Assembly: GCA_027627225.1 (NCBI GenBank)
Contig: CM051040.1
Span: forward strand, 24,982,134-25,046,133
DNA from: Congeria kusceri
Lineage: Eukaryota; Mollusca; Bivalvia; Myida; Dreissenidae
Reading direction: 5' to 3'
DNA: 64,000 nucleotides
Shown here: positions 1 through 12,377 of the stretch, piece by piece
How the letters are laid out: the number at the start of each line of letters is the position of its first letter
Numbering within the stretch: the first letter of the stretch is position 1
The notes under the pieces: generated by a model
Told to the model about the DNA's origin: nothing
Database searches by the model: none
What the model saw: only the letters and a program-made list of their open reading frames with translations
Made by a program: the position numbers and the translations under genes

Positions 1-2782
1 AATCAATAGCAGCTTGTACCTTCTGGTTGTCAACGCTCAATCAGACAATTAATTATTTGTACATGCACTAATTCAGAAGACATGACCTTTCATTACATCG
101 CCCAATATTTAATTGGTTATGAAAGTATGCATTGTGGAAAATTCAAAGTGATAAAAATCAAATCAAACTCTTTTTTTTTCGAACTTTAAAATACACAATA
201 AACCAAATGAAAAATAATGTTTCTAACAAGTTCTATATGTAAACGTTTTCCAAGTACTTTGTTGTTTGTATTGGTATACTTTGTAAGTGTACAATTATCA
301 TTTTTCGAACTCTAAAATACACAACAAACCAAATGAAAAATAAATGTTTGTAACAAGTTCTATATGTAAACGTATTTCAAAGTACTTTGTATTGGCATAC
401 TTTTTACGTGCACAATGTATCATATATCCAACAAAGCTTATCGAAAGAAAAAATACTTTCCAGTACTTCGTTATTTTAGGAGCCACTAAGAACGGATGGC
501 GGATCACTTACTTGTATCAAACTCCAACAAGGGCTATTTGTAAAACAGTTATGTCACCGCTAGCTTAAAAGCAATCTTTAAATATCAAGTTTGGTGATGA
601 TCGGATAAGAACTTTTGGACATAGGGAGCGGAAACTGCTAACAGGCCAATTTTAAACAAATCAAGGGCCATAACTATGCAGTTCCTGTGGGGGTTTGGTT
701 GATCGAATTTGGAGAAGATATTACAGCTTCAAACATTTTCAACACGTTTGGTGAAGATTAGATAAAGACCGTTGGACTTTGGAAACCGCTCAATCGGCCC
801 AATTTTAGATAATTCAAGGGCCATAACTCCATAATTCCTAGGGCGATTTGGCTTATCAAACTCGGTCGAGATAATATACCGATAAATAAGTTTGGTTAAG
901 ACTGGATGAAAACTGTTGGATTAAGAGAGCGGAAACAAAAATGGTCTACCGGCCGACAAACCGACCGACAGACAGACCGACCGACCGTCATTAGCAAACA
1001 AATATACCACGCCATCTTTGATGGGAGGGGGGGGGATTAACCTTCCCATTAAATCTGCTATAATGCATGTTACTTATGATGTACAACAAAGTTTTTGAAA
1101 TTCGCATGTTGTTAAATATAGTAAAACGTATTGTATTCACATTATAATAATGATTCGGTCTTTCCAATAAGATAACCATGAGCGTCTTAATGAAGTTACG
1201 ATATGTGGTTGTGCCCCCTTATAAAAATGATCACCGGAATATATCAGGATTTTGTAATTGCATACATATTTCTTCTGCAACCTTATCTACAGCAAGAAAA
1301 TCTATAATGAAATAAAAACTCCACCGCAAATGAAACGTATGTGGTAAATGATAAATCACGTTTCAGATTATCTGCCTTCATACCAGTGTGTATGCAATGA
1401 CGTCAATGCTTTTACAAAAATTCACATCGTAGAAATAAGAATGCATTGCAAGACATTTTGAAATTGATATTTATGAAACGTATGTGTCTTAGATAAATGA
1501 AGTACAACTGCATTATATATAACCGAACTCTGTAGAGGGAGCGCGAATCGAACATTTATCGAACCAGGTTCGAACCAGCATTATCGCTGTGCATCGATGG
1601 GGGAGCATCTTCAAGTGCAAACCAGCAGAATCGAACATTCACGTACACTGAGTCTGAAAGGTTCTTATTACATGTAGCATCTATCTATTTATTACGCTGT
1701 TGCGTTTATATTCGAAGCAGCATTTTTGAATGCCAAGTGTACAGCGTTTAATTGGAAAACTTATTCCGTCTGATTTCAAATCTCTTGACGGTCGACATTA
1801 TCTTGTTCATAAAACGAAAAGATGTTCGATAAATATTTTGCGATACAAAATCGCAAATCTGGTTCGTGCAATTACGATCCATATCTATTTTATTGTTTAT
1901 TTTCTATATTCGATTCATTTGCTGTCATATTGTACTGATAGTAGGTAGTCTGTATTGATAAAGGTATAATGTGTTTGACGATATAACAACAAAACATCGG
2001 TTAGAAACTACGTCTTAACGGTCCACGGAATGCAAGACGATATGCATCTGGACTCTGTTGCAATAACATTGTGCAAAGATATATGAATTCCATTCAGTTC
2101 GTAAAACATCATCACCAAAGGAACATCGAATTCTGTTCTTTAAATGTTATACATGTAAACTTTCAAATTTTCGCGGTGATCGGTCATTTTACGAAATGAA
2201 ACCCGGGTCCGACATTTTTAGACTTTAGAAATACGAACATACTTTGATTGAAAACATATTTATTGTGTCTTTAAAAATATGTTGCTACTTTCATTAACAA
2301 ATCGTTTTAAAGCAGCAATCCAGAAATATGTTACTTTTGAACAAATCGTTTCTAATGGACATCTTACCGATAAGAATACAAAAAAAAACGCATTGAAATC
2401 GGTAAAATAATGACGTTTTGGTAACTTTTTATCGTAAAATTATCTGTACGTGATAGCTGGTGATGCCTCTGAAGTAAATAAGCATGTACATTAGTGTATA
2501 TGCCGTTCGTACCAAGCGTTTTTGAACATAGATATTACAAAATGCCTTTTGTAAATAAGAAACAGCTGTCTGTAGAATACACGACATAAACTTTCATTAG
2601 AAGTAATGACAGTTTAGGATGTATTGAATTATATTCTATGGACTGCGGTTTTAAATAAAAATGTTTCAATTGGAGTTGGTGATTACCAAGTAAGATTCAA
2701 ATAACGGCCTATTTAGAACAGAGCAGTTTTAAGAAAATTCTTTATTTTAAGTCTAAACTCTCAGAATGGGTTGGTGAAAACG
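1..2782. repeat. Inverted repeat A, left arm (2.8 kb)
   Basis: Reading 1-2782 as reverse complement gives 18211-21006 with only scattered substitutions and small indels. The arm runs to the window edge, so it may extend further left. Its inner end is sharp: after position 2782 the two arms share nothing. It contains a 160-bp tandem repeat block (589-1010) and otherwise AT-rich DNA with no credible gene. Short frames inside it (for example 1730-1948) have decayed mirror images at 19055-19252. Confidence 0.93.
589..1010. repeat. Imperfect 160-bp tandem repeat ending in a GACC/GACA run
   Basis: Three related units begin near 589, 749 and 891, each with a phrase close to GTTTGGTGAAGAT followed by AAGGGCCATAACT. 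The block ends in a short run of CCGACCGACAGACC (about 950-987) and then a G run (1025-1034). Similar short tandem cores next to a tetranucleotide tract occur in the pearl-type elements of bivalves, but I cannot confirm the family. The mirrored copy is at about 19990-20430. Confidence 0.6.
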
Positions 2783-5700
2783 AGCCCAGGCGTTGCCTAT
2801 ATTCATTTGCAATGTACATATAATAGAACGGGTGAAAGTTCATTTCACTGATATTTTTCATAAAATAGTCAGCGTTCTGAACACATATTAAATGTTCAAA
2901 ATGTATGACACTAAAACACGATGTATACGTGTAAATATGCAGTTAGGTATTATTCGGTTACAGAATGTTGCGAAAGAAGGTTCCCATATTTTTGTTGAAT
3001 TTGATGTTTATTATTAATATATTTTACCACATGGTACACATGTGTAAACTGCAAAAATAAATTAATATTACTTGTTTAAATACACGGGAAATATGAAATG
3101 TTCTTCCCTATATACACATACTCTTTTTTTTATTCGAGAGAATGTATACTGCCAGAAAAAGAGAATATCTGGTGCCTACAGATTTACAAAGTAATATATT
3201 GTGGATATCACTTATTTTGAAATGCTTCATTAACACGACTAGCTTGTTGCAATGCATGCGATATGTCTTATTTAAATGTGAACTTCAAACCAGACATAGG
3301 TAATTTATTACTCGAAATAAAATAATTATTGATTGGTGAATTTTGTCATTTTACCACAATAATTCAGTGTCATGAATTATCACTACTTCCCAAGCAATTT
3401 AATCGTCTGTGAACGTCTAAGTTTCGTAAGTGTTTGTTTAGGGGGAAAAAAAACAGTCATTCGTTTTGACTTTTCTGTTGCTGCAAAATAAATTGTATTG
3501 GCTTAATCAGGGCCATAAATACTGGTCTGCTTAACGCTTGACGTTTAAGCGACTCTTGCAAAGTAATATTCATTTTTGTCTGCGCAAGAAGAAAAACAGA
3601 ACATTGTATGTCGTTTTTTATTTGTGCAAATTCGAATACTGAATGTTATATCAACACTGTAAATGATTCATGTAAATACTTTGTCACGTGTATGTGCTAA
3701 TTGAAATGATGCAATACAAAAAATTAGTTGTGTGCAGAGACGGTAAATTCTTAAAAACAAGAGGAATTCCCATTCACTTATAATGTTTGAGTAGCAAAAA
3801 TATATTGACGTAATCTTAAAAAATATATACAACGACAGTTTATTTATGAGCGGTCTTAGTAGGTACACGTTACAAAATCACACACTTCAATGAAAACTTA
3901 CCAACGATACAATGCAATTGAATGACATTATAATACAAAAAAACGATAACTTGAATTCATATGAACCGTAGAGTTTATTGAATATATCCTTAAGTAAAAA
4001 GTGTCGAACATGATAAGACTTAGTATATTAAAATAAAATATATGAACTAGGCATAATAATGATACTAAATTGTTCACCAAGTGAACGTACACAAGAGAAA
4101 ACTAAGTAAAAAGTCAAAACGTTCAATATCTTGTAATGTTAAGAAAACGCGGATATTGCGATGCGTTAAATACACTAGATTGCATTTGCATTTATATGAA
4201 GAAATACATATAGGATCTGACACGAGTTGTCATTTCATACCATATATTTTATTAAACGAGTTCAATAGTTTTGTTAGTAAGCGAGCCTTTGAATTACACG
4301 GAAAACAATGTATGGCATGTGATAAAACATTCTTTGCAACGCACTGTCTGGGAATTCATCGACATAGTTTACAATGCAATTGTACGTCATCTACTCTATG
4401 AAACCGCATATATTTATTTCTGATGATAATTTGGATGCAAAGATGACAAAGTGTTTTAGATACCTTTTGAACTATTCATGGTGTTTCGAAATTTCTGACT
4501 TAAGGATACACAATGTATCATTTCCGTTTTTAGAGTCAATAGTTTCACAATAGATCTTAAAACAGTGTGCTTATACTATCGTTGAAAACGTAAAAGGCCG
4601 TAGCGTAATTGTGCATCATAGCCTGGTTTGAAATAATATGGAGTAAACCGTTAGCACTGTTATTTAAGATGACTAATGGCTGTCTGTAGGAATATGTAGT
4701 TTTAAACACAGATTAAAAATACTAAATTTACACTGGAAGCGGGAGTTTTTTGTGTTTAACTCTGTCGTTTTCGATAGCGTCATTTATACCACCGATTGCA
4801 ACTGCTCGTGCTCATAGGTTTCCAATTAATACTTCTCACAGACTGCTTGTATTCATATACTTTTTTACTTAGATAAATTTACATTATTATCGTCGCAAAC
4901 ATGTGGAGCAGCCACAATACAAACTGCTAATATTAAAACTATATAGCTGAACTATGGAAATATTTAGGATCGAGAAAGACTACATGTTGCTGCTTAAACG
5001 GAGCAGGACGGAGATACTTTGTTTTCTAATAATTTGCTAAATGCATGGGTTTTATGAGTATAGTGCTTCTAATTAAGGTTTTGAAACACTTGTTTTCATA
5101 GTCATATAATTTTTAATATGCCATTTTTCTAAAGATATTCAATATTCCAGTGTTGACCAGCCTTGAGGGACAACAATGGCAACCAAAACGGAGTAGGGTG
5201 CAGAACCCTGCTATTTGCCTCTAGATCTTTCACTAGCTGAAATAAAATGACGATGGTGTGTGGCAACGTGTTTGCCGTTGTACCTATAAGCAAGGTTAAC
5301 ATTTGCATTTGCATGACATTGACCCGAACAACATGTTTATCTTCTCTTTCGGACTTTCAGTCATTGCCGTAGTTAACCAAACATCGGAAAGTCAGACAGA
5401 AAAATCTGGCATATCAGATTTATGATTAAACCCTATTAATGGATAATCTCTGTCCTGTCTTATTAAAATGATGTGTATCCTTCCCAGTTAAGCATATTTT
5501 GCCAAACAAAATCCAAACATAACGAATACAATACAGCCCTGTTGCTATTTTTATCATTTCTTATTAAGTTTAAACCTTCATTTTTGTTTTAATTTTTTAA
5601 GCAACGCGGTAGAAATAGCGCCATCAACGAACGGCAATTAAAAAAATAACAACAACACAACAACTAAACATTTAAAGAATAAGTTTGGTTAATGCGTTTA

Positions 5701-6443
5701 TGGTTTATGTATTACGACACTGGACACGTTTTTCAGATGTTGAAAGTTTTCAGTATATAAGTCTAATTTCAAAATATAATATGTCATTAACATTTTAATA
5801 ACAACTTACGCCACCATGATAACATTGATGATTATAATCATCAATCTTTATGAACTATATAATTATATACTAAACATAAAAAATTATGACTATTCTTACA
5901 TCATTTACACATTGGAAATGTTTTAACATGCGTGCCACATATAATATACAGACATCCCCATGCTCTACGAGTATATAAAGAACATGTTGTTTTTGTAACC
6001 ATTACGTTTAATATGCAGTAATTTTAAATCATGATTGCTCTATAATTTTTTAATGATTTTCCTTTATTTCATTTCTATACTATATCACATATAAAATAGA
6101 TCATATCACACAATTCAAATCATTTTAATTCAATGTTTTTACTGGATAAACATACAAATAAGATGCAAAACGATTATAGCAAAACATCAACAAAATATTA
6201 TTGTTAGTAATCGGAAATAAGCTTTCGGGCTTTTCTCTTGGCTATCATATGCTACTACACACGCTCACTGGGACAAGTGTACTGTACCTCACTTTGAAGT
6301 GAGTCAAATAATGTCTTTAAACCGATTCTAAATACTATTATAATAAGTAGCATATTTAATTGTATTGAAGTTAATAATGACTTTTTATTGGTTTGTGCTT
6401 GTACTTAAAGAGATAAAGTTTGCCCTTTAATTGCTTCTGACAT
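2783..6443. other. Spacer U1, single copy in this window
   Basis: This AT-rich stretch lies between the inner end of arm A and the first copy of block S, and I found no second copy of it in the window. Apart from the 4081-4401 open frame, it holds only short open frames without recognisable domains. A perfect 22-bp palindrome lies at 5824-5845, centred on ATTATAAT. No RNA gene or clear promoter was seen. Confidence 0.6.
4081..4401 (+). CDS. Orphan open frame with a zinc-finger-like C-terminus
   Basis: I do not recognise this 106-codon frame. It begins at a GTG, so the start is arbitrary; a first exon may lie upstream. The N-terminal 30 residues are very basic (many Lys and Arg). Near the C-terminus, residues about 77-99 show the spacing Cys-x2-Cys-x12-His-x5-Cys with a Phe and a Leu between the pairs, which resembles a C2H2/C2HC finger. 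The frame ends at a TGA at 4399-4401. There is no neighbour to assign a role, and no second copy in the window to test conservation. It may be a gene or transposon exon remnant, or a chance frame. Confidence 0.25.
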   Translation: MNVHKRKLSKKSKRSISCNVKKTRILRCVKYTRLHLHLYEEIHIGSDTSCHFIPYILLNEFNSFVSKRAFELHGKQCMACDKTFFATHCLGIHRHSLQCNCTSSTL

Positions 6444-6980
6444 TTTATAACTTGCGTATTAATTGTACCATTTTTAATATATCTGATTTGACTGTGTTAT
6501 GTTGTAATGTGTGTTTAACCTGAATAAATATACTAGTATATTAAATATACTACATATATCCATATTTGAACAGTATACCGGTAGATAAGCTTTGTTAAAT
6601 CTTTGTTCTATACTTATAGTAACTTGTTTGCTCACTATAAATATTTGTTCAAGTGAATTGTGTTATGGGAAATATCGTGAATAAGGAAAAACACTGAATA
6701 GCAAAGTATTTTTGAATGCGTGAATCTGGTGAATCTGCAAGCAATATTTAATTTATTGGCTCTTCTGTAACAAATAGAAATATATAACACTCATTGTACC
6801 ATTGAACCTTCATTCTAAAATAGATCTCTCTCTTGCCTGTGATTACATAATTATATGTATGTTCGATGCATGCGGTGTTTGACGTACAATGATTCATTGT
6901 TAATACATTCTTCGTCATGTCTTTGTAAACAATTTTAACTACAATTATAAAATCCGTTATTTATTAAAGGTAAGAACACA

Positions 6981-7118
6981 ATGTGCTATAAACGGAAAGC
7001 AAAAGATTATCCGAGAATAGAAGGGATTGAAGACTTACATCTACGATATCTATTTGATTTATGTTCGCGGCAACAGCTGCGTTTCATGATTTTTAAAACG
7101 CATGTTCTACTGTTTTAA
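6981..7118 (+). pseudogene. Small conserved frame, disrupted in its paralogues
   Basis: A 45-codon frame from ATG to TAA, rich in charged residues (begins MCYKRKAKDYPRI). Paralogous DNA at 11971-12110 has an early in-frame stop, and the copy at 26485-26620 carries two extra T in a T run, which shifts the frame. The similarity is therefore at the DNA level, and a coding role is not supported. I do not recognise a family. Confidence 0.2.
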
Positions 7119-8707
7119 AAGCAAATCTGATGACGAAACAAAGCTGTTCAGTAACGAAGTACAGGCATATCCCGAGCGAGTTTTAAATGCCATTGTTAGT
7201 ATCTTAAAACGCTGTGGCGCTTTGCAATGCTAAACAAATTGTTGGATTAAATTTAGCATTGAAATAAACAATTCGTATCCATGCATACGCCCACATCATA
7301 GGGTGTAGCTATTGTAGAAATAAAGTTACGGAGACTAATACACCAAACAAACATAGGGCTGGCCCACAATAGGTCAGATTATTTCTACCACTCTAATGAT
7401 TTAATCAGAAAATAGTGCTTTGATACACAGTCGGTGAATATAGCTGAACATGGCCCAGTGATATGCACAATAAATAAATTGACAGCTGTAACAAAATACA
7501 TAATGTATTAGTTGATGGGGAATACCCAATTAGTCTCGAGGTTGTAGTCATTCACGCAATATCAAAAGATCTTAAGAGTTTATTTTGACGCCGACTTATA
7601 CCATAGACTGCTCCGTAGATGTGGATGTGAATACCGATATATGTTTTGCTTTTAATCAATACATATGAATTACTTTAATGTGGCAACAAACAACATTATG
7701 TTGTTGATGAAGATCTATAAATTATTAAAATAAAGAATATAATCTGTCAAATAATTATTCTGTGAACAAACTTTCATTAGACCCCTAGATAAAATATATA
7801 TTGGATAGTGAAACCTATTTTTATTTTAAGAAACGTTGGTTTTTTCGTTATTTTGGGTTATTTGCCTTTTAATGATGTTTTTACAAATAAGTCCCATAGC
7901 AATACCTGGGGAATATTCAAATACACTTTTGGAGGCCATTTGTTCGAAACTGGAAACCCTGCTAATAACGAATCATGTTATGTATGTCTTCCGTGTTCAC
8001 GAGTGTTTTAACGGACGACTTATGACCCAGTGATCGGGGAGGTAAATGTGAAAGTCGGCTGAAGATGTATATCGTAGCAGACTATAAACAGAACCTTTAC
8101 CTTTACCTTTTATTGATGGGCTGATTGCAAATAGTCAATTTAATGTCAATCATTTCGATAACACCTGATAAGGATCACGATATTAAAAGTTCACAGAGAA
8201 TAATAAATATACTTTCAGCTGGATAGAAACGTTCATTCTTAAATGCGCGTACTCATGCTAATATAATACGCAGACATTGACGTAGGTAAAATCCAATGCG
8301 TTCCCAGGTGGTGACCCCAGTTTTAAATAATATTTGTGTATTACATGTATGCAAAATGTTTATTTCGTGTCGTTTTCATTGTGATGTGTTGTCTTGGCAA
8401 TGGGTCATTTGACTGAAATAAATGATCGCAGGATATTAATAAGGGTTTGTTTCCTAACGCAGTTTCAAATGTAGAATATTGTTATTATCATGGCAAATTA
8501 TTTGACGTCGTCCACGCAAGACAGACTCTTTTTAAAACAAGTGTGCGCATATACAATGCGTCCTAAATACAACTGTTTATATTAAAACAATAGAAAAAAC
8601 AACAACATAGAATCAGATAGAAGAATTCGTAACACATTAAACTGTACACTCGAATATTATTGCGGAATAACATAACTTTCATAATGCACATTTAATATAA
8701 TTTTAGG

Positions 8708-8830
8708 TTAATACACGGCTACGTTGCGTCTTTAGGCCGTATCGGCGCATCTTCGACAGAATTGGCCCGAGGACCAATAATTACGAAGGTGCGCCGATAT
8801 GCCTAAAGGCGCAACAGAGCCGTGTTTTAA
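8708..8830. mobile_element. Foldback MITE-like hairpin bounded by TTAA
   Basis: Arms of about 50 bases (8712-8765 and 8774-8826) are near-perfect reverse complements and meet at a loop of fewer than ten bases. TTAA occurs immediately outside both arms (8708-8711 and 8827-8830), as expected for a TTAA-targeting DNA transposon derivative. No transposase is present, so the superfamily is not determined. The second copy is at 28299-28421. Confidence 0.65.
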
Positions 8831-8895
8831 CATTTTTATTACATACCTTCAACGCAAGTAGATTCAGCAAGATTTTAATTAGTTACAGCAATTTA

Positions 8896-9322
8896 TTATA
8901 CCAACGTACTGTACTTTTTAAAGCAAATACGTTTAAATACGTTCAGCACCTCTGGCGGAATTTCAAACAGCTCTCTCTCTCTCTCTGCCACCTTTCTTTG
9001 AAGCCAGTTTTTTACCCGATTAACGTCCGATTTCGTTTTTTCTTTTGCTATTTTCATTTTTCATGAAATCAACAAATTCATAGATATCAATTTTTCGCTC
9101 ATTGTCTTGAATATCGACGTCTAATTCCAACAAATAAGCTGCTAAAACGTTTAGAGTAAACTGCTCGGCAGCCATTTTGACGTTGCTAATGACGTCAAGC
9201 GCAGTTAACGACGGCGCGTGAAATCGATCGTATGCCATGCCCCTACCTGTTTCAGGCACAACAGCAAGTAGAACGGCCATATCGGCATATCTTCTGTGTA
9301 TGCCCGGATTTTTCAAATCCAT
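8896..9322 (-). pseudogene. Frameshifted remnant, possibly DUF3504/QRICH1-like N-terminal region
   Basis: On the minus strand a 100-codon frame starts with ATG at 9322 and stops at 9020. Immediately afterwards another frame continues to a stop at 8896. Across the junction the residues read like a helical linker (FVDFMKNENSKRKNEIGR, then VKNWLQRKVAERE and EIPPEVLNVFKR). Runs of this type, with an NWL motif followed by a D/E-IPP-x-x-L motif, occur upstream of the Crypton-derived DUF3504 domain in QRICH1/ZMYM-like proteins. That match is from memory and uncertain. A GA dinucleotide run lies in the second frame. The paralogue at 28487-28913 has four replacement and two silent changes in the first frame and the same break, which suggests it was already dead when S was duplicated. 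Confidence 0.4.
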
Positions 9323-9568
9323 ATCAGAAAGAAATCGACGTAATTTTGTTACTATTTATAGTAAGGTATGTAATAAGATTTACATATGACAGTACTTTAT
9401 TTGTGTCAGTCATATTTTTTTGGTACGATCGTAGAATCATTCAGTTGTGTAATCTTAACCAATCGCATCATGGAGTAAATTATAAGAACAAAGTCGGCAT
9501 TAAATATAAGTACTATTCTGATAGAAAACATTAAAAGTGAATTAAATGTTACGATGTAATACTTGGAC

Positions 9569-10570
9569 CCTTAAAGGGACTGTGTACATGTGTCTAAAAA
9601 AAGGGCATTGTGGCTAAAAAAAATCTGAAATTAAGAAATCAATACTGAAACAATATAACAATTAAAACAAGTAATATATCATAAGAAATGTTAACGCACT
9701 GTGAGATTAAAATCAATTCATGATATAGGTCGTGTTTGTTTGGGTCTTTTCTTGTTTACATTTTGACGTCAAACTTGCGAGTAACTTCTACAACCATGTT
9801 TGGCACGCAGGGTTTTCCGCAGGCTTGTTTCGCCCGACGGGCCCGACATACCTTCAAAGCAGTTGGTCCTTTGAGGACATGCTTAAAAAACGCAGACATG
9901 CCTTAATTTTCAAAGCGACCACTCTTAATCCCTTTATCTAATTACACAGGTCTTTATTCGAAGGGTCATAAACGAACACCATATTGATCGATAAGGTCTC
10001 ACTTCCATTAATGCGATTGTCAAGTAACTGAACAGTGTAGTGCCGCCCACAACGATCTCATTAGCCATTCAAATAAGGCGATTTTAAAGGCGGAGTTTAG
10101 ACCCTTATAACAACTAAAAAGTGTTCGACAACAAATACTAGCGCTTGCCAGGAAAAGTTAACAAGCATTTATGAACATTTCGTTATTATATTTACCATTA
10201 AATTGTTTCGGAGTAATTCCCTAATCCATTTCACATTTTGACAATTAAAGATATTGAAACGAATAGTGTAATAAAGTACCTCATTTTAAAACACAATTTG
10301 ACGTCGTCGAACGTCATTTTGTTCACATAAACACTATGCAATTGAGCGCGCGATCAGTACGCGCACGTTTTTCGCGACCTTGTGCATGATGACATAGTTT
10401 TCGCGCGCTTTGATGGAAAACACGCTTTTTACATGGAGATACATGACCGTATTTATTGTAGATTCGAACCGCGTATTCAAATATTTATTAACAATGTGAT
10501 TTTTTTGGCATTTACTGTCCGCATGTAGCATCCGTAAACAACTAATGAAAAAGAAAAGTTTTTGTAACAT
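9569..10570. other. Non-coding part of S with mollusc-type repeat start
   Basis: The phrase CTTAAAGGGACTGTGTACAT at 9569-9588 resembles the start of interspersed repeats common in mollusc genomes. I cannot define the other end. A minus-strand frame at 10334-10570 is present in both S copies but shows no recognisable domain. Nothing else could be supported. Confidence 0.3.
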
Positions 10571-10779
10571 TTAGCGGTCAAGACAGAATTTAAAAGAGGA
10601 AAAAGATAGGCTGTAAAACGAATCTTTATACCATGTAGGATTGAAAATCAATTTCCTAAATAATTTAAAAAAAATGCGGCCAAGTATATTTAATGTACAC
10701 TGCCTTCAAAGACGTTAGGTAAACACGTTTTATTCAGTGTAGAAAATCCCGGTAATTGCGATATTAGTAGGATAAATAA

Positions 10780-11110
10780 AATTTTGCCGATATCGCGGAG
10801 GTGGGGGTCGGCGATTCGGCTGAAATCGGAGAGGTGGGTTCAAGCGTTTAAGTACATTTCGGGGAAGTGGGCTCGGGCTATGAGGCCGATTACGAACGAT
10901 CTCGGGGGGAAGGGGTGTCGGGACCGATATTTTTCGCGGAGAGAGGGGGCTGGTTCGGGGATGCCGACAAACCTTCAAGAAATCCTGCGAGAAACCCTGG
11001 CACGTGCATTTCCAACAACTACAATAGCGTAGATGGTACAGCGCCGTCAATAGGCATTTATTCTAAGGACGCCGAAGTCGTGAATTCGATACCCACTCTG
11101 GGTTTTTGAA
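10780..11110 (+). repeat. GC-rich SINE-like element with tRNA-like A and B boxes
   Basis: This is a GC-rich island in an AT-rich region. An A-box-like TGGTACAGCGC lies at 11034-11044 and a B-box-like ATTCGATACC at 11084-11093, about 50 bases apart, followed by a T run at 11102-11106, which fits a tRNA-derived RNA polymerase III head. On the opposite strand the GC-rich part (about 10780-10990) translates to a proline-rich string starting GFSQDFLKV, a translated-repeat signature often seen in invertebrate genomes. How the head and the GC-rich part relate is unclear. Copy 2 is at about 30370-30698. Confidence 0.45.
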
Positions 11111-11508
11111 ACCATTAAGCCTCGATATATTCCTAGCAAAAGCAGTCCAACATCAGAAATACACGAAATAATGGCACATGCTATATTTAGAAAATTAGCG
11201 CATTTTTATCGCATTGCGCTTTGTGGTTTTTGTCTGGAAGTGCATTCCATAAATGATTTCAGACACACACCTATTAGCAGTAGCTGTTTCATTTGCAACT
11301 GAACAGATCACGATACAATAACATTACAAAGGCATTCTTTTTCTGCTCTGTTACAGAGAATATTAGGGTTTGTTAGTTCTGAAGCTTAAGTGTTTGAAGT
11401 TAAGACATGTTTTGACATTAAAAAATAGGAAACTCTGTAAAAACTCGTACTTCCCTTTAATGAGCGAAATAATTATTTACATACTGCGAATTTATCTTAA
11501 GAATGTGT

Positions 11509-12287
11509 TAACCCCATAAACTGTTCACTGAATAAATGTTGTCAGTGTTTATAATTTACTTTTCTCTCTTTTGTTAGATACTTAAAATGCTAAACACGTC
11601 ATAATAGTTTGATGAATATTTCTGTGTTTTTTTTTTCTGTTTCATAAGCAGGAAGGATTTGTGAATGAAATTGAAGTACGTTCTGTGCAACATATTGTGC
11701 AACACAAAATCTCAAACACGCACTGACATTAATGCACTCACAGCAAGTAAACTTCTAGGAAAAAAGACACTCCAAAACCTATTTCCATTGATTATCTTCA
11801 ACAATAAATGTCCTATACTCAAACAACTCCGAGACGAGCAGTTGATTCTAAGGAATACACCTGAACATGATGTTTAGCCTTCCCTATTTTAAGCAAGACC
11901 CGAGATCCAGCATCGACATAAAAAAAGAAGACAACCGAGACAAGTCATTGTTTTAATAAACGTAAGAACACAATGGGCTATAAACGTAAATCAACAGATT
12001 ATCCGAGATAATGAATGGATTGAAGGATTACATCTAGGATATCTATTTGATTTATGTTCGCAGCAACAGCTGCGTTTCATGAATATTAAAGCGCAGTGTC
12101 TGGTCAGAAAGCAAATATGATGACGAAACAAAGTAAAGTACATCCCTCGAGTTTTTAGTGACGTTGTTTGTATTTCAAAACTTGTTGCTGGATTCGAATG
12201 AGCAATGGAAATAATAAATAATAATTCGTATGCTTGCATCTGCGGTTGCATTACATAAGACAAAAACAACTACGTATTTCATTTGCA
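11509..12287. other. Segment present only in S copy 1
   Basis: Copy 2 lacks this stretch and has instead three short GAATGTGT repeats at about 31090-31114. Within it, 11960-12140 resembles 6968-7150, so part of it is an internal duplication of S. The simplest reading is a deletion in copy 2 with filler at the junction, but insertion into copy 1 is not excluded. No gene was recognised; the short frames at 11665-11877 and 11991-12269 have no domain. Confidence 0.7.
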
Positions 12288-12290
12288 AAC

Positions 12291-12377
12291 ATATTGCATA
12301 TGTTTGTCAGAACATGTAGTGTGATCTATTTTATATTGCATATGTTTGTCAGAACATGTAGTGTGATCTATTTTATA
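12291..12377. repeat. 43-bp tandem duplication
   Basis: The phrase starting ATTGCATATGTTTGTCAGAA occurs twice in succession, each time ending in GATCTATTTTATA. The same duplication is present in S copy 2 at 31119-31205, so it predates the duplication of S. Confidence 0.85.

Noticed and set aside
298..568. Overlapping frames in arm A
   Set aside because: Frames on both strands of AT-rich DNA; the mirrored copy keeps only one of them and neither shows a domain.
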